A stretch of DNA of 64,000 nucleotides from Gnetum montanum (lineage: Eukaryota > Streptophyta > Gnetopsida > Gnetales > Gnetaceae): the NCBI GenBank assembly GCA_015680685.1, contig MNCI01027100.1, positions 77,865-141,864 of the forward strand, in the 5' to 3' direction. Position 1 is the stretch's first letter. Each line of letters starts with the position of its first letter. Shown here piece by piece: positions 23,820 through 34,734 of the stretch. The position numbers and the translations under genes were made by a program. The notes under the pieces were generated by a model. That model worked only from the letters and a program-made list of their open reading frames with translations, made no database searches and was not told where the DNA came from.

Positions 23820-24123
23820 GGATCTGGCCCCGATCTGGTTCTCGTGTCGGTTTTGGGACATCTGCCGCTGTTGCTGGCTGCGTGCAGAATTGCGCCCGCG
23901 CCCCTGCAAACCAGCAACACGCGTTTTCTGGCGCGCAACGCAACGCGCGCCCGCCTGCAAGATCGGCGGCCCTCAGTCCGGCAGCTTCAACTTCGGCCAA
24001 AACAGCAACAGTGATTTTCAGCGAGCAGCACCATAGAAATTGCGGATAATCACTCGGATCTGCAAACGAATCGGATCAGATCAGGGCTCCCTGGTAGATC
24101 TCGGGCAAATCGAATCGGTTGCC
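23820..24123 (+). promoter_or_regulatory. GC-rich 5' UTR of the LINE
   Basis: This is by far the most GC-rich stretch in the window, rich in CG and GCGCGC clusters, as expected of an internal-promoter 5' UTR. It faces the EBP2 relic head to head, with 313 bases between the target duplication and the EBP2 ATG. ORFs in it are compositional. Confidence 0.55.
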
Positions 24124-25101
24124 ATGGCGCCAGATGGTGGCTCCATTTCTTCTGAGCCATTCTACGAGCTTCCTGATGATTTGTTTGAATCTATCACCCA
24201 CGACATTTCTAGCAGGTATGTCTTTGTGCAAATTTTAGGCTACCTACCTCACTCTTCTAGCTTTTTGCATCATGTCAACTCTGTTTGAAAAGATCGTGGT
24301 TTGATAGCTTCACATGTTCGATATTTATCTAATTCTTTTCTAATTGTTGATTTTATTAACTCAGAGATGGTCTCTGAAGCTCTTAGCATTAGTGTCTTTC
24401 ACCATCGTCATGCTTTATTGATTATTCGCAAGTGGACTCCTTCTCTCAACCCAACTTCTCCTGAATTTCGGAAAGTCCCTTGTTTTGTAGAGTTACCGAA
24501 TCTCCCATTGATTTTCGAACGAGTTGAAAGGGATATTGTGTCTCGCCTTGGATTAATCAAACACACTAAACCCTTAGGTACACCTAGTGGCCTTCGCAGG
24601 ACTCGATATATGATTGAAGTGGACTTAGACTCTCTTAAACGAGAACTTATTTTGCGTGCAGCTAGTATTAACTATATGCAAAAGGTAGTCTATTACAACC
24701 TTCCCAACTCTTGTCACTACTGCCACCAAGAGGGTCATATGTTTGTCTCATGCCCCTTTATGTTACGAAAGAAGGCAATGCAAGCACGATCACAACAATC
24801 CTCCCCTGCTGATCCTAAGGTTTCCTCTACTAGCAACAAGGCTCCTCCCACATTTAGGTCTCAAAGTAAGGTTACCAGAAAGCCACCTTCTTATGCTTCT
24901 TCATTAGCTAAGGGAAAACACCCATACGTTTTTACGGCTTCTAACAACCTTCCTATTGATGATGACAGATTTCAAACAGTTCCCCCCAGTAGGAAACGTC
25001 GGGGTATGCCTTTTACCAACGACGTTACACTTCAGTCCAACCAATCCACTCAAACTCTCTTACTCACCCACAATCCCTTTACTGCCATTGATCACAACTA
25101 G
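24124..25101 (+). pseudogene. LINE ORF1 (gag-like, DUF4283 and zinc knuckle)
   Basis: ORF1 proteins of plant L1 LINEs bind the RNA and form the ribonucleoprotein. The ATG at 24124 starts MAPDGGSISSEPFYELPDDL. The frame is broken once, by TGA at 24286-24288, and is then open to TAG at 25101. The middle has the DUF4283-like pattern with LLIIRKWTPSLNP followed by PCFVELPNLPLIF, and a CX2CX4HX4C zinc knuckle (CHYCHQEGHMFVSC) lies near 24709-24750. The C-terminal third is basic, serine- and proline-rich. The stop is one base change from TGG. Confidence 0.85.
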
Positions 25102-25166
25102 GAAATGATTTCTTTAGACATTGTTAACTCTGTAACTAGGGCGAGGGCCTCCTCCCCCTTCTCTGG

Positions 25167-28100
25167 ATGTTAATCTATTCTTGGAATGTTCGGGGGCTCT
25201 CCAATCACCTCCGAACACGGGTGGTCGGTGCTTTTATTCGCTCTCGACCTTTGCTTCCTGACTTCCTTCTCCTGCAAGAGGTTAAAATTTCTACTCTGGA
25301 TGCAATTATTGCAGGCAATAGCATCCTACCTGACTCTATTGTCTTTTCCACAAATCATATTACTGGTCAAGGTGGTGCAGCCCTTATTATCAATAAATCC
25401 TGGTCTAACAAAATTCTCTCTCATGGTAGTCACACCTCTTTTGTTTGGGCTACTCTTCAAGGCGCTTCTAGTCCTTTCGGCATTTGTAATATTTATGCTC
25501 CCACTACTCCTACCACTAGGGCCAGTGTTTGGCAATCTCTCCTTCACAGTCTGCCTAACATTCCTTGGCTCTTTGGAGGTGATTTTAATATGATCGAACA
25601 TCCTTATGATAAAGTTGGTGGAGCCTCTTCTCAACTTACCAGCCTCGAGCTTTCTAGTTGGAGTGATGTTAAGGAGCACTTTTGTCTCTCTGATGCTGCC
25701 AGCTCTAACGTGAATCGTGAAGGTTGGTTTACTTGGTCCAACCTTAGGATTGGTGCTGATCGCATTTGTGAGCGACTTGATCGATTTTATTTCTCTAGTT
25801 ATTCCTCATGGTTTTGTGATGATCATGTTAAGGTCCACCTTAATGCTACCCTCTTAGACCACTTTCCAATTTCTCTCACTTTGACCTTTGGTTCTAAATC
25901 TTTAGCTCAACATCGCCAACTTTTTTGCATGAATGCCTCTTTATTTCTTACTCCTTCTGGTAAAGGTCTTTTGACATCTCTTTGGAATGCAGAGAGAAGG
26001 CCATCAGGCAATTTAGGTTGGATTGACTGGTGGTTGCGTGCCACTTCTCGTATTCGCAACTTTGCTCGCTGGTTGGGCAAGCAATATGCTAAGAAACGTA
26101 GGTCTATTGAGGCGAATGTTAGTTCTGAATTGCAACAACTTAACTCTGCACTTCAACATGACCCTTTTAATGTTGCTCTTCAACAACGGCTAACTTATGT
26201 TCGCTCAGTTAAACAAAAATGGGATATGTACTCTGCTAGAAGTGCTCTCATCAAGAGTCGTCTCAACTGGTTAAAAATTGAGGGAGAACCCTGTAAAGAG
26301 TTCTTCAAATTTTTAAAGGGTAGAGGTACTTTCCCTACTATAGAACGTTTGGAAGTGAATGGCCAACTTACCTCCGATCCTCATGTCATAAATGATTTTC
26401 TTGAACAACATTTTCAATGCCTCTTTGTCTCCAATGGGTTTGATTAGGACGAGTTTGCTACTAACTCAGATCACCTACCTAATATTGTCCATAGCAGTCA
26501 CAATTATCTTCTCGCTCAAGATATCTCTCTTTCTGAAATCAAGGCTGTTGTGTTTAGCCTNNNNNNNNNNNNNNNNNNNNNNNNNNNNNNNNNNNNNNNN
26601 NNNNNNNNNNNNNNNNNNNNNNNNNNNNNNNNNNNNNNNNNNNNNNNNNNNNNNNNNNNNNNNNNNNNNNNNNNNNNNNNNNNNNNNNNNNNNNNNNNNN
26701 NNNNNNNNNNNNNNNNNNNNNNNNNNNNNNNNNNNNNNNNNNNNNNNNNNNNNNNNNNNNNNNNNNNNNNNNNNNNNNNNNNNNNNNNNNNNNNNNNNNN
26801 NNNNNNNNNNNNNNNNNNNNNNNNNNNNNNNNNACTTTTTGTGTCATGTTATTCATAAGGATAAGGAACAAAAATTGCTTCAAGGTATTTTCATTGATCA
26901 TAATGTTCCTTCCTTATTGAATATGCATTTTGCTAATGACTCATTCTTTATGATAAAAAATGATGCTCTTATTGCTGAACGTCTTTTTTATCACATAGAT
27001 CAATATTGTAGACTCTCTGGCTCTCAGATTAATTGGTTCAAATCTTCTATCTTTTGCAACAAAGAGGTTCAAGCCTGGGCGGTGTCTAAGTCTTGGCAAG
27101 CTTTAGGAAAGGATCAAGTTTTTAAGCTTCTTGGCATTCCCTTTTCTTTTGGCGGATCATCCAAAACATTATGGGATGTCACTGTGAAGAAACTTGAACA
27201 AAAGCTTATTAAGTGGAAGGAAAAGAAGCTATCTATGGCTGGTAAATTTATTGTCTGCAAGCATATTCTCCAAGCTACCCATGTGTATTACTCTTCTTGT
27301 TGGGCTCCTAGCATCTCTGCTTATCATCGCATTGATCAACTAGTCAAACACTTTCTTTGGAACAGCAGCCATACTAAGAAAGGATTTTGTCGGGTTGCTT
27401 GGAACGTCTGTACTTCTCATAAAGAGGACGGTGGTTCGGGCCTCATTAATTGCTACCAACAGGGCATTGTGTTATGTGCCAAATGGATGGCCAAATGCTT
27501 ATCTAGCTCTGAACCTTAGAAGCTTCTTTTCCTTAAACGCATACAGCTGGGAAAGCCCAAAGGTAGTAATTATTGGAATAATACTCATTTCCTTAACTGG
27601 ATTCTTTTTCCCACTGGTATTACCATTTCTGGTTCTGTTGTCATCAAACACATTTGAAAGGCATGGTGTTATATCAGTCAGTTTTGGAACTTTAACACTA
27701 TCACTATCTCTTCCTCTACACTTGATAAGCTTTCTCCTTGGTGGATTCCCATTCACAATGAACCTTGGGCCATTAAGCGTCCTCGTCTATGTAGCACTTG
27801 GGATAAGCTTGGCATCTCCTCCCTCTCCTCTCTTCGCATTCATAATCGTTGGATCACTTGGAGTGAATGTCACCTTATTTACGGTATTAATGCTGCTCAA
27901 AAGTCTACCTTTTGTACGATTTTGGATAGCTTGAACAAAAGTGTTGTTATTCAAGACTCCCTCGGTGGTTTTTTAGATCTTTCTTGGACTTCTGGTCATC
28001 AAGTTTTTCCCTATCATTCTAAGATTGTTTACTGTCTTATTAATTCCACTACTAATATTTGGCCTAGATTCAACCATCTTTGGCAAGTTAATCTTAATGT

Positions 28101-28530
28101 GCAGGTTTGGAAGCAACGTATTCAGACTATTTGGACTACTCCTACTTCTTCAAAGATTCAACATTTTCGGTGGTATCTGATTCACCAAGGTCTTCCTGTG
28201 GGTGTTCGGCGCTCTCATCTGGGGGTTCCTGACCCGCGATGTCCTATTTGTCATAGGGAAGATGCATTTACTCACTATTTTTTTTATTGTCCCCTTGCTC
28301 ATAGCTCTTGGATTTGGTGTGGCAGGTTTTTACAAGGTTTTCGACCAAGCTTGGATGAGGTTCTTTTTGGGGTCACTCCGCATCTTCAAGGCTCTTTGAT
28401 TTATATCTGGTGTCGCCTTCGTCCCCTTATTCTCCATGCTATCTGGAAATTTCGTTGTAATGTGGTTTTTCCACGTGATTCTCCTACTAATATTCTCTCC
28501 TTGTCTATTCAAGGAGACATTGTTCAATAG
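25167..28530 (+). pseudogene. LINE ORF2 (endonuclease, reverse transcriptase, zf-RVT)
   Basis: ORF2 nicks target DNA and copies the LINE RNA into it. The ATG at 25167 opens an endonuclease/exonuclease/phosphatase domain with SWNVRG (residues 5-10), LLQEVK (near 38), GGDFN (near 138), ADRICERLDRF and LLDHFP (near 229). Stops: TAG at 26445-26447, TAG at 27517-27519 and TGA at 27655-27657. The RT start (SEIKAVVFSL) runs into the N gap. After the gap the frame differs, and the usual F-A-D-D catalytic box reads FAND (26929-26940). The C-terminal zf-RVT domain includes FRWYLIHQGLPVGVRR and CPICHREDAFTHYFFYC. The gap plus visible flank is shorter than the RT segment normally found there. Confidence 0.9.
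26561..26833. other. assembly gap (273 Ns)
   Basis: Unknown bases inside the LINE reverse transcriptase. The reading frame changes across it, and about 90 or more residues of a normal L1 RT seem unaccounted for, so the gap length is probably an estimate or hides a deletion. Confidence 0.9.
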
Positions 28531-28681
28531 CTAATGCTGCAGTTGAGCTCTTGAACTTTTTCTCTCTCATTTTTCCTAATTTCTTGTAGTTTCTCCTCTT
28601 TTGAGGTGAGCGTGTCCTAATTTCTTGTACTATTTTCTTTTTTCTCTATTAATTAAATTTATTTTTTGGGGTCCGACACCC

Positions 28682-28696
28682 CACAATGAGATATTA
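28682..28696 (+). repeat. 3' target-site duplication of the LINE
   Basis: Exact copy of CACAATGAGATATTA at 23781-23795. Confidence 0.85.
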
Positions 28697-28746
28697 GCTT
28701 ACTTCTAAGACTCTACAATGAGATATTAGCTTACTACTAAGACTCT
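28683..28746. repeat. two 32-base tandem units at the LINE 3' flank
   Basis: Units 28683-28714 and 28715-28746, beginning ACAATGAGATATTAGC, differ at one base. The first contains the LINE target duplication. What follows to 28970 holds nothing recognisable. Confidence 0.9.
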
Positions 28747-28970
28747 TGATTTGAAAGTTCTAAGTCATAGGCTCAATTTTAGTGGGCAATAATATTTTGT
28801 TCAATGTTAACTAATATTTCATCCATAATGCAACCAATTTTGCTAGCTTTTACACAACTTTAGATCTTAGATTTAGTTTTATAGGGTGTATTCATGCCCA
28901 AATTCATCACAAAAACAAACTATATGTCACATTTCTAATTTCTCTACTACTAAATAATTTTTTATATATG

Positions 28971-29777
28971 TGATGAGCAGCAGGTACCCCCTACACCCAA
29001 CCAAATGAATCACAAGCGTTCATGTGCAATCCGATCAAATTCCATGGATGGAACTAGTGTGGTATCTAGATTATTAAGCATTGATCATGGGTCATTGTCT
29101 TCTCACTTAGACTAGTGGTAATTTTATGATGTATGGTTTAGTCTAAAGTAAGGCATGTGATTATGATGTTGTTGGGGCCTTAAACTAACCTTAATAATAA
29201 CATAGAAATTAATTATTTAATCTAATTAATAACAAGAGGATAAACCCTAAGCTAGCCTAAGGACAATAAGTGTTTGTTCCCAACTTTTCGTACATGTCTT
29301 GAACTCACATACCCACTACTAGGATTACCAAGTGTTATATTATTGGGCGAACCAACCAATAACGTTGTTGGGATTACCAAGTGAATACATGTTTACACTT
29401 AAAATTGGTCACACTCATTCTGTTGATTGATTAATGTGCATGAAAATGTAAATATTAACTAATTACATGAAAAATAAATTGCATTGAAAGTAAATCTATT
29501 CTAAGTCAAAGTACTATAATGAATATGAATCAATCTCAATCTTATTGTTGTTCATGGAACGTGTCTAGGTACAATGCCACTTGAATAAGACTCTGTACAA
29601 TTGACTCAAATCCACATTGCGAGCACTCATTGACTATTTACTAAGATTACGAAATAAAATTGCGAGAATTTGGCTACACTATTGACCAAAATGGTGCCAA
29701 ATAGACAATAGATGCTTGCATATGTATAGGCAAATACACACATTGCATTGATGGGGATGCGTTAATGCATTTAGTTG
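28971..29777 (-). repeat. 3' LTR of copy A4, left part
   Basis: Starts TGATGAGCAGCAGGTACCCC (the U5 end in plus reading). The usual U5/R landmarks follow: ACCAAGTG-type repeats near 29330-29390, and CTCAATCTTATTG near 29535. The U3 part begins near 29700 and stops at the element B border. Confidence 0.8.
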
Positions 29778-31119
29778 TGTAGCGACTAAAAATGTCGATG
29801 GCTAGAACACCGAGGGGTTGAGGGGCACATAGCCTAATCCCTCATCCACATGAGGGCCTTGCTGGAGGTAGAGACAAGATGCAGTGAATGGTCTTGTCAA
29901 TCAAACACAGACTTACAAAGTGCAAATAGTGTTAATGCAAACGGTGCTAAGTGTCGGGCCGTGTCAACTATGTTAACCGTGTGAATAGTATTGAGCGTAG
30001 TCGGTGTTAACTGTGTGAACAATGCCAAGCTTAATCAATTTTTTCCACAGAAAATAGGAGTGTCGACACATGTGGACCACTACCTGAGGATAGTTATAGG
30101 TCAAAATGCAAACAAAATGCGAAAAAATGCAAAGAACACACAAGGAAGGAAGAGAGAAAAATGGAACACCACCCCAAATGGGGTTGAGCGTAGTTAACTC
30201 CAAAAGGGATTTTGAAGGTATGTAGTGTACAACAAGGGTAGTGGAGAGTGTAATCACAATCTCAATGGTGTCAAGCCATAAAGTCTAGCACTCACCGTGG
30301 TGTCCATGCCTATCGGGTTGGCTGCTATGGTGTACCATGGGCTATGGTGTTCAGTTGGGTTGCAGGGGGGCTACAATGGGCCGTGTTCTGCAACTCCACC
30401 TCTCCAGGTTGTTGATGTGCCTTTGGGTCTCATTCGCTCAAATGTCAAATGCCAAACTTGAAAAATGCCAACCGTTTGAAATTTGCTCTCCCCCCCCTTG
30501 AAAATTCCTAAGGCAAGTGTATTTATAGGGTTAGGGTTACCAAAAAATGTGAATCGGCTGCCATGTGGCAAAGGGGTAGTTGGGACTACGCTCTAAAATG
30601 TAGTCTCAACGATTAGGAAAAATATGCCAAAATGGATGTTCTCATGCTAACTATGCTTTAAAGCATAGTCCCAATAGTGGAGAGCATAGTCTCAGCACTT
30701 AGAAAAATCCACAACTTGTGTCATCATTCTAACACTTAGAAAAAATCTTGCAAAACTGGTTGTTATGTGTTGACTACACTGACTACGCTCTAGAGCGTAG
30801 TCCTGGCAGTAGAGAGCATAGTCTCAACACTTAGAAAATTTTTTTAGCTTGTGACCTCATTCGAACACTTAGCCAAAATTGCAGAAAGTTGGCCGTTAAA
30901 GTTGATTACACTCTACTACAATAGAGAGCGTAGTCCCAGCACTTAGACAAATTTGCAGAAAGTGTCATCACTCTGACACTTAGAGAAAAATTTTGCAAAT
31001 CTGGTAGTTTGAGCTAACTACATTCAACACTTAGAAAAATTTGGGCAAAGTGCCACTGTTTTGACACTTAGCCAAATTTGTAGTCAAGACATTGAGACCC
31101 AAAATTTTGTGGTATTTTA
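29778..31119 (-). repeat. 3' LTR of element B
   Basis: On the minus strand the TATA box CCCTATAAATACAC lies near 30510-30530. U3 (30580-31119) is built of repeated short units containing CTTAGAAAAATTT and ACTACGCTCTA/TAGAGCGTAGT, including a perfect 22-base palindrome at 30781-30802 centred on TCTAGA. The outermost 29778-29905 has no counterpart that I can see in the other LTR. Confidence 0.75.
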
Positions 31120-32149
31120 ATGGTCCCTCTTTATTGACATCTGGAGGAGTGGCCCAAGAGATGTCGACAAAAAATCGCAAAACACCACAGTAGATGTGGC
31201 ACCAACATCACTCTTCAGTACCAGATCTGGTGTTGTTCCACCATGTTTAAGAGTGCTGTGGATAGGAGTATGCTAGGGAAAAGGGTGTAGGTAATGCTAG
31301 GGAGATGAAATGCAACCAGTGTATCATGATGTAAGAGGTGAAGTTAGCACGGTTGACGATGACCATGGTATGAAGTGGCTTGCCCCTGAAATGTTGACCT
31401 CTCATCGAAGTGCTCATGAGAGAGTCAAAGTTGGCTGAGCCAGTTGCAAAACTACAACCTTATCAATTTGCTCGGGGATGTGCATTTTCCTATTCTCTTT
31501 TTTTTTTGAGTTTTTTGCTTTTTTGATCTACGAGGTGAACCTGCTTCAGGTTCTGCACATTGCGAGATGTTAGCTATGGGATGCTTTCCATTAGGTGGGC
31601 TGCATGCCACCTAATAGGCCTTGCTTTAATGCAACCATGTCATGTTTGTAGGACAAGTGTTTTCTCCCCAAGACGAGTTGTGTTATGTTTGCCATGGGTT
31701 TTGTGGTGTGATGTGGAGGGAGTATGCCATGTGCATTTATATTGTGTATGCATAAGAGGGTTTGCATGCAGGGGAATGTGAGAAATGTAAGAGGGTATGG
31801 GAATGTAGGAGTGAATGTGCATAGGCTAAAATGAGATGAGGGGGATGTACACTCTTGAGTGGCTTTACTAGCCTAATCATGCACATTGGAGTAATGTGAT
31901 GACTTATTGTTGCAATGATAAGTGCCTTTGCACAACTGCCTCTAGGGCTTCGTCCTACAAACACAACTCTGAGAAGACAAAAAAACCACAAACATGAAAT
32001 GCAAGTGAAATGCCAAATGCGAAGATGCTATAGGTCCATGAAAAGCTAAACTAGGTGCAAGTGCATAGGAAGCTAGTGGAAGTGTCATTACGATGATGCT
32101 GCGAGTGCCCCAAAGGTTGCATCGATGGCAGGTGCTCCAAAGATTAGCA

Positions 32150-32840
32150 ACATGTCAGTTTAAAGTCCTAGTAGACCATGAACCCAGTTTAAGGTCTTGG
32201 TAAACTATGTGGTGCTAATTCAAAGTTCTAGTAGACTACAAGGTGCTAGTTTAATGTTGTGGTAGATGGTGGATGTGGGTGCTAGTTTAACGTCATAGCA
32301 TACGAGCTGTTGTGTTAGTTTAACATCATGACCCAAGGATAAACTATGCCAGTTTTAGCATAATGGTGGATGAGCTATGTGCTTACCTTGCTTTGGTGAG
32401 GTACAGTGTTGCATGCATAGCCATGCTGTGTGCTTGCAAGATCCTGCAAAAATCAACTAAAAATACAACATCAAGTGACAACTGTGTAACAAGGTTAATG
32501 TGCACAAGTAAGAGGAAAACAATGTGAAAAATGATAGTTTTTGACCATTCTGGGCTACAACAATAGTTTATTTCAGCCCATGTGTTGTCATTTTTAGGGC
32601 CATGGCGAGCTGGAGGTGCTAATTTAAGGCCATGGTAGATTGTACGCTAGTTTAAGGCTTTTTTAGACCATTGCAAAGGGGTTAATAGTTTTAGGGCCAT
32701 TTCAAGCCATATGTTGCCAGTTTAAGGCCATGGCAAGCCATGGGGAATGTTGCTAGTTTAAGGCTATGATAGGTCGCGATGCTAGTTTAATGCCTTTTTG
32801 GGCCATGGGAGGGTTGCTAGTTTAAGACCTTTTGGGCCAT
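32150..32840. repeat. degenerate minisatellite GCTAGTTTAAGGCCATGG
   Basis: At least a dozen imperfect copies of a 25-45 base unit containing GCTAGTTTAAGGCCATGG or variants (for example near 32260, 32620, 32655, 32720, 32755, 32785, 32815). Isolated relatives occur elsewhere in the same element (near 43120 and 44585). It occupies the place where pol genes would lie in an autonomous element. Confidence 0.7.
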
Positions 32841-33049
32841 GTGTTTTTGTAGTTTTAGGTTTTTTTTTATTTTTATGTGTTTTTTCAAATGCAATGCATA
32901 GGTTGCATAGGCTAAGTGGATGGATGCATAAACAAAGTAAAGCAATGTATAAACTAAGCAAGTAGGCAAAATGTAAATGCATGAACAAATGTAATGCAAG
33001 CAAAAACCAAAAATGCATGGCATATGGAGGCAAGGGTTAAGTAGGCACC

Positions 33050-33705
33050 TAACGTATTTTTGGCCAAGGGAAAGTCTTAGTCACGTAGTTGCTTCCTAAC
33101 ATGGTGTGGATTAGGGGGCACACAAGGCTTAGGATCCTCTAGGAGGTTGTTGGCTTCAACCACTTGTTCGCGTGTGTTAGCCTTAGGCATTGTGTTGCTC
33201 GCCGTAGGTGTACCATCAAGAAACTCCACCTTCAACACTTGGCCTATGTCTATGTGGTGGATAGCCAGAGGTGAAATGTTATCATCGTAGATGATAACTT
33301 GACCACATTCGTATAGAAGATGGATTTCTTGGTGGATTGGAGAGGAGATGACCCATAGCTAAGCTAGCCAAGGCCTGCCTAGGATCAGGTTAAAGCCTGG
33401 CATCTTCTCTATAATAGTAAAATTTGTAGAGGCAAGGAACTGCTCCTCTACCACAAAGGCAATGTTTATTGTGCCCTTGATGGTGACATGTGATTCATTG
33501 AAGGATTTTAGACACATGATTTTGGTTGGCTTGATCTTGCCTACTAGGCCTAGCTTACTGATGATGGAGTACAGAACTACGTTTGTTACCACACCGTCAT
33601 CAATGTAAACCTTGCGAATCGTGCACTGTCCAATGCGTATGCTAATGGATAGTGGAGCTGTAGTGACCTCCACTCGTTCTAGGATAACCTTGATTGCATC
33701 ATCGC
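33050..33705 (-). pseudogene. gypsy-type aspartic protease relic of element B
   Basis: The minus-strand frame gives KVILERVEVTTAPLSI, then VYIDDGVVTNVVLYSIISKLGL, the active-site block of plant gypsy proteases (usually V-L-I-D-N/T-G-S-S), and MPGFNLILGRPWLA near 33359-33400, the second conserved block. The active-site triplet reads D-D-G instead of D-T/S-G. After a stop the linker continues (VISSPIHQEIHLLYECGQVI) to about 33050. The first 13 codons of the open frame reaching 33739 are LTR sequence of copy A3, not protease. The upstream part continues at 42490. Confidence 0.75.
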
Positions 33706-34569
33706 TGATGAGTGGCGAGGTATCCCTACACTCAACCATACGAATACGAGCGTTACATGCACGATTCGGTCGAACTCCGCAGACGGACTAGTTGTGACAT
33801 CTAGACAGTTAACCTTAGGTCACAGTTCGTTGTCTTCCCACCTGGACTAGTATTAGCTTTGTCACGTATGGTTTAGTCCAGAGTGAGGTGTATGATGTGG
33901 TTTCTAATCTAATGCTACTCTTGAAGGCAATGGAAAGTAATATTCACTATCTAGGAGAGAGTGTGTGAGAGAATCTAAACTAGCCTAAGTGCGATGAGCA
34001 TCTATTCCTTGATTATCCGTACACATCTTAGACTTTGTGCGCAACTACCACTGGGATTACCAAGGGCAGATCCTAGTTACGCTACTAGGTTACTAAGTAG
34101 TCACACTTAAATGCTCATAATCAAGTCGTACTCATTCTACGTTTTAACATGAGATAAGGGTGAGAGAGAGACTAACTAGGAAAGTAGTAAATAACAATTA
34201 ATTAAATAATTAAGCTAAGTGAATGCTGTAATGATGAAGTAATTTCAATCTTTATTGCTGGTCATGCACGTGTCCAAGTATGTCACACTCGAATAAGGAT
34301 GCTGTACAATTACAATCACCACACTGCGGCCATACACTGGGAAATAATTCTAACTCTAAGAAGGAAAAACTACAAGAGTTTGGGTAAGGGACTAAGACCT
34401 AACTCCTAAAACTCATATGTCTACCTCTTATTTATAGATGAGGAGACAGGCCACGATATCGCGTATGTGATATCGCGGCTGGGCATGCGATATCGCATGC
34501 ATGATGTTGCGGTTGGGCATGCGATATCGCGTGCGTGATATCGCGGTCACCCCAAATGACGACTCATCA
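33706..34569 (-). repeat. 3' LTR of copy A3
   Basis: 864 bases, TGATGAGTGG to GACTCATCA. U3 (34453-34547) has three pairs of GCGATATCGC-like palindromes where the partner LTR has one pair. TATTTATAG (TATA on the minus strand) lies near 34430. About 18 differences from the 5' LTR occur in the first 165 aligned bases, mostly transitions. Confidence 0.9.
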
Positions 34570-34580
34570 TACCCCCACGA
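34570..34580 (-). promoter_or_regulatory. polypurine tract of copy A3
   Basis: The minus strand reads TCGTGGGGGTA immediately before the LTR start, like A1, A6 and A7. Confidence 0.7.
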
Positions 34581-34734
34581 CTGAATGAAAACTCATGCTT
34601 GAGTTACAGTGATTACACAGTGGATAGGTATGGGATTATTAGATGGGAAAATGGGATTATGTCGTAGTGTGGAATGAAAAAAAAATGAAGATACAACACA
34701 AAGAATGTTCTACATCTACAAAAATGGGTGGAAC

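Larger units (their letters stand above)
23796..28681 (+). mobile_element. L1-type LINE retrotransposon, full-length-like but inactive
   Basis: Non-LTR element about 4.9 kb long with a 273-base gap. Layout: GC-rich 5' UTR (23820-24123), ORF1 (24124-25101), ORF2 (25167-28530) with endonuclease, RT and a C-terminal zinc-binding domain, and a 150-base 3' UTR. The 15-base target duplications (23781-23795, 28682-28696) prove insertion by target-primed reverse transcription. The 3' end has no poly(A). It ends ATTTTTTGGGGTCCGACACC and a few Cs, in which GGGGT and ACCCC can pair. Both ORFs contain stops. Confidence 0.92.

Noticed and set aside
23739-24014. Leucine/arginine-rich ORF across the microsatellite and LINE 5' UTR
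   Set aside because: Composition comes from the (TTA)n repeat and GC-rich leader; it spans the LINE border.
26392-27519. Single 375-codon ORF through the N gap
   Set aside because: Its first part is out of frame with ORF2, and the middle is unknown bases. Only the part after 26834 is LINE RT.
32782-33033. Tandem LH/CLH-rich minus ORFs
   Set aside because: Low-complexity repeats of GCATA/AATGCA type; not part of the protease frame.
33706-33739. N-terminus of the protease ORF
   Set aside because: These codons are LTR sequence of copy A3 read in the minus frame.
34453-34547. GCGATATCGC array as a CRISPR or bacterial repeat
   Set aside because: Units are palindromes within a plant LTR promoter, without spacers of constant size.
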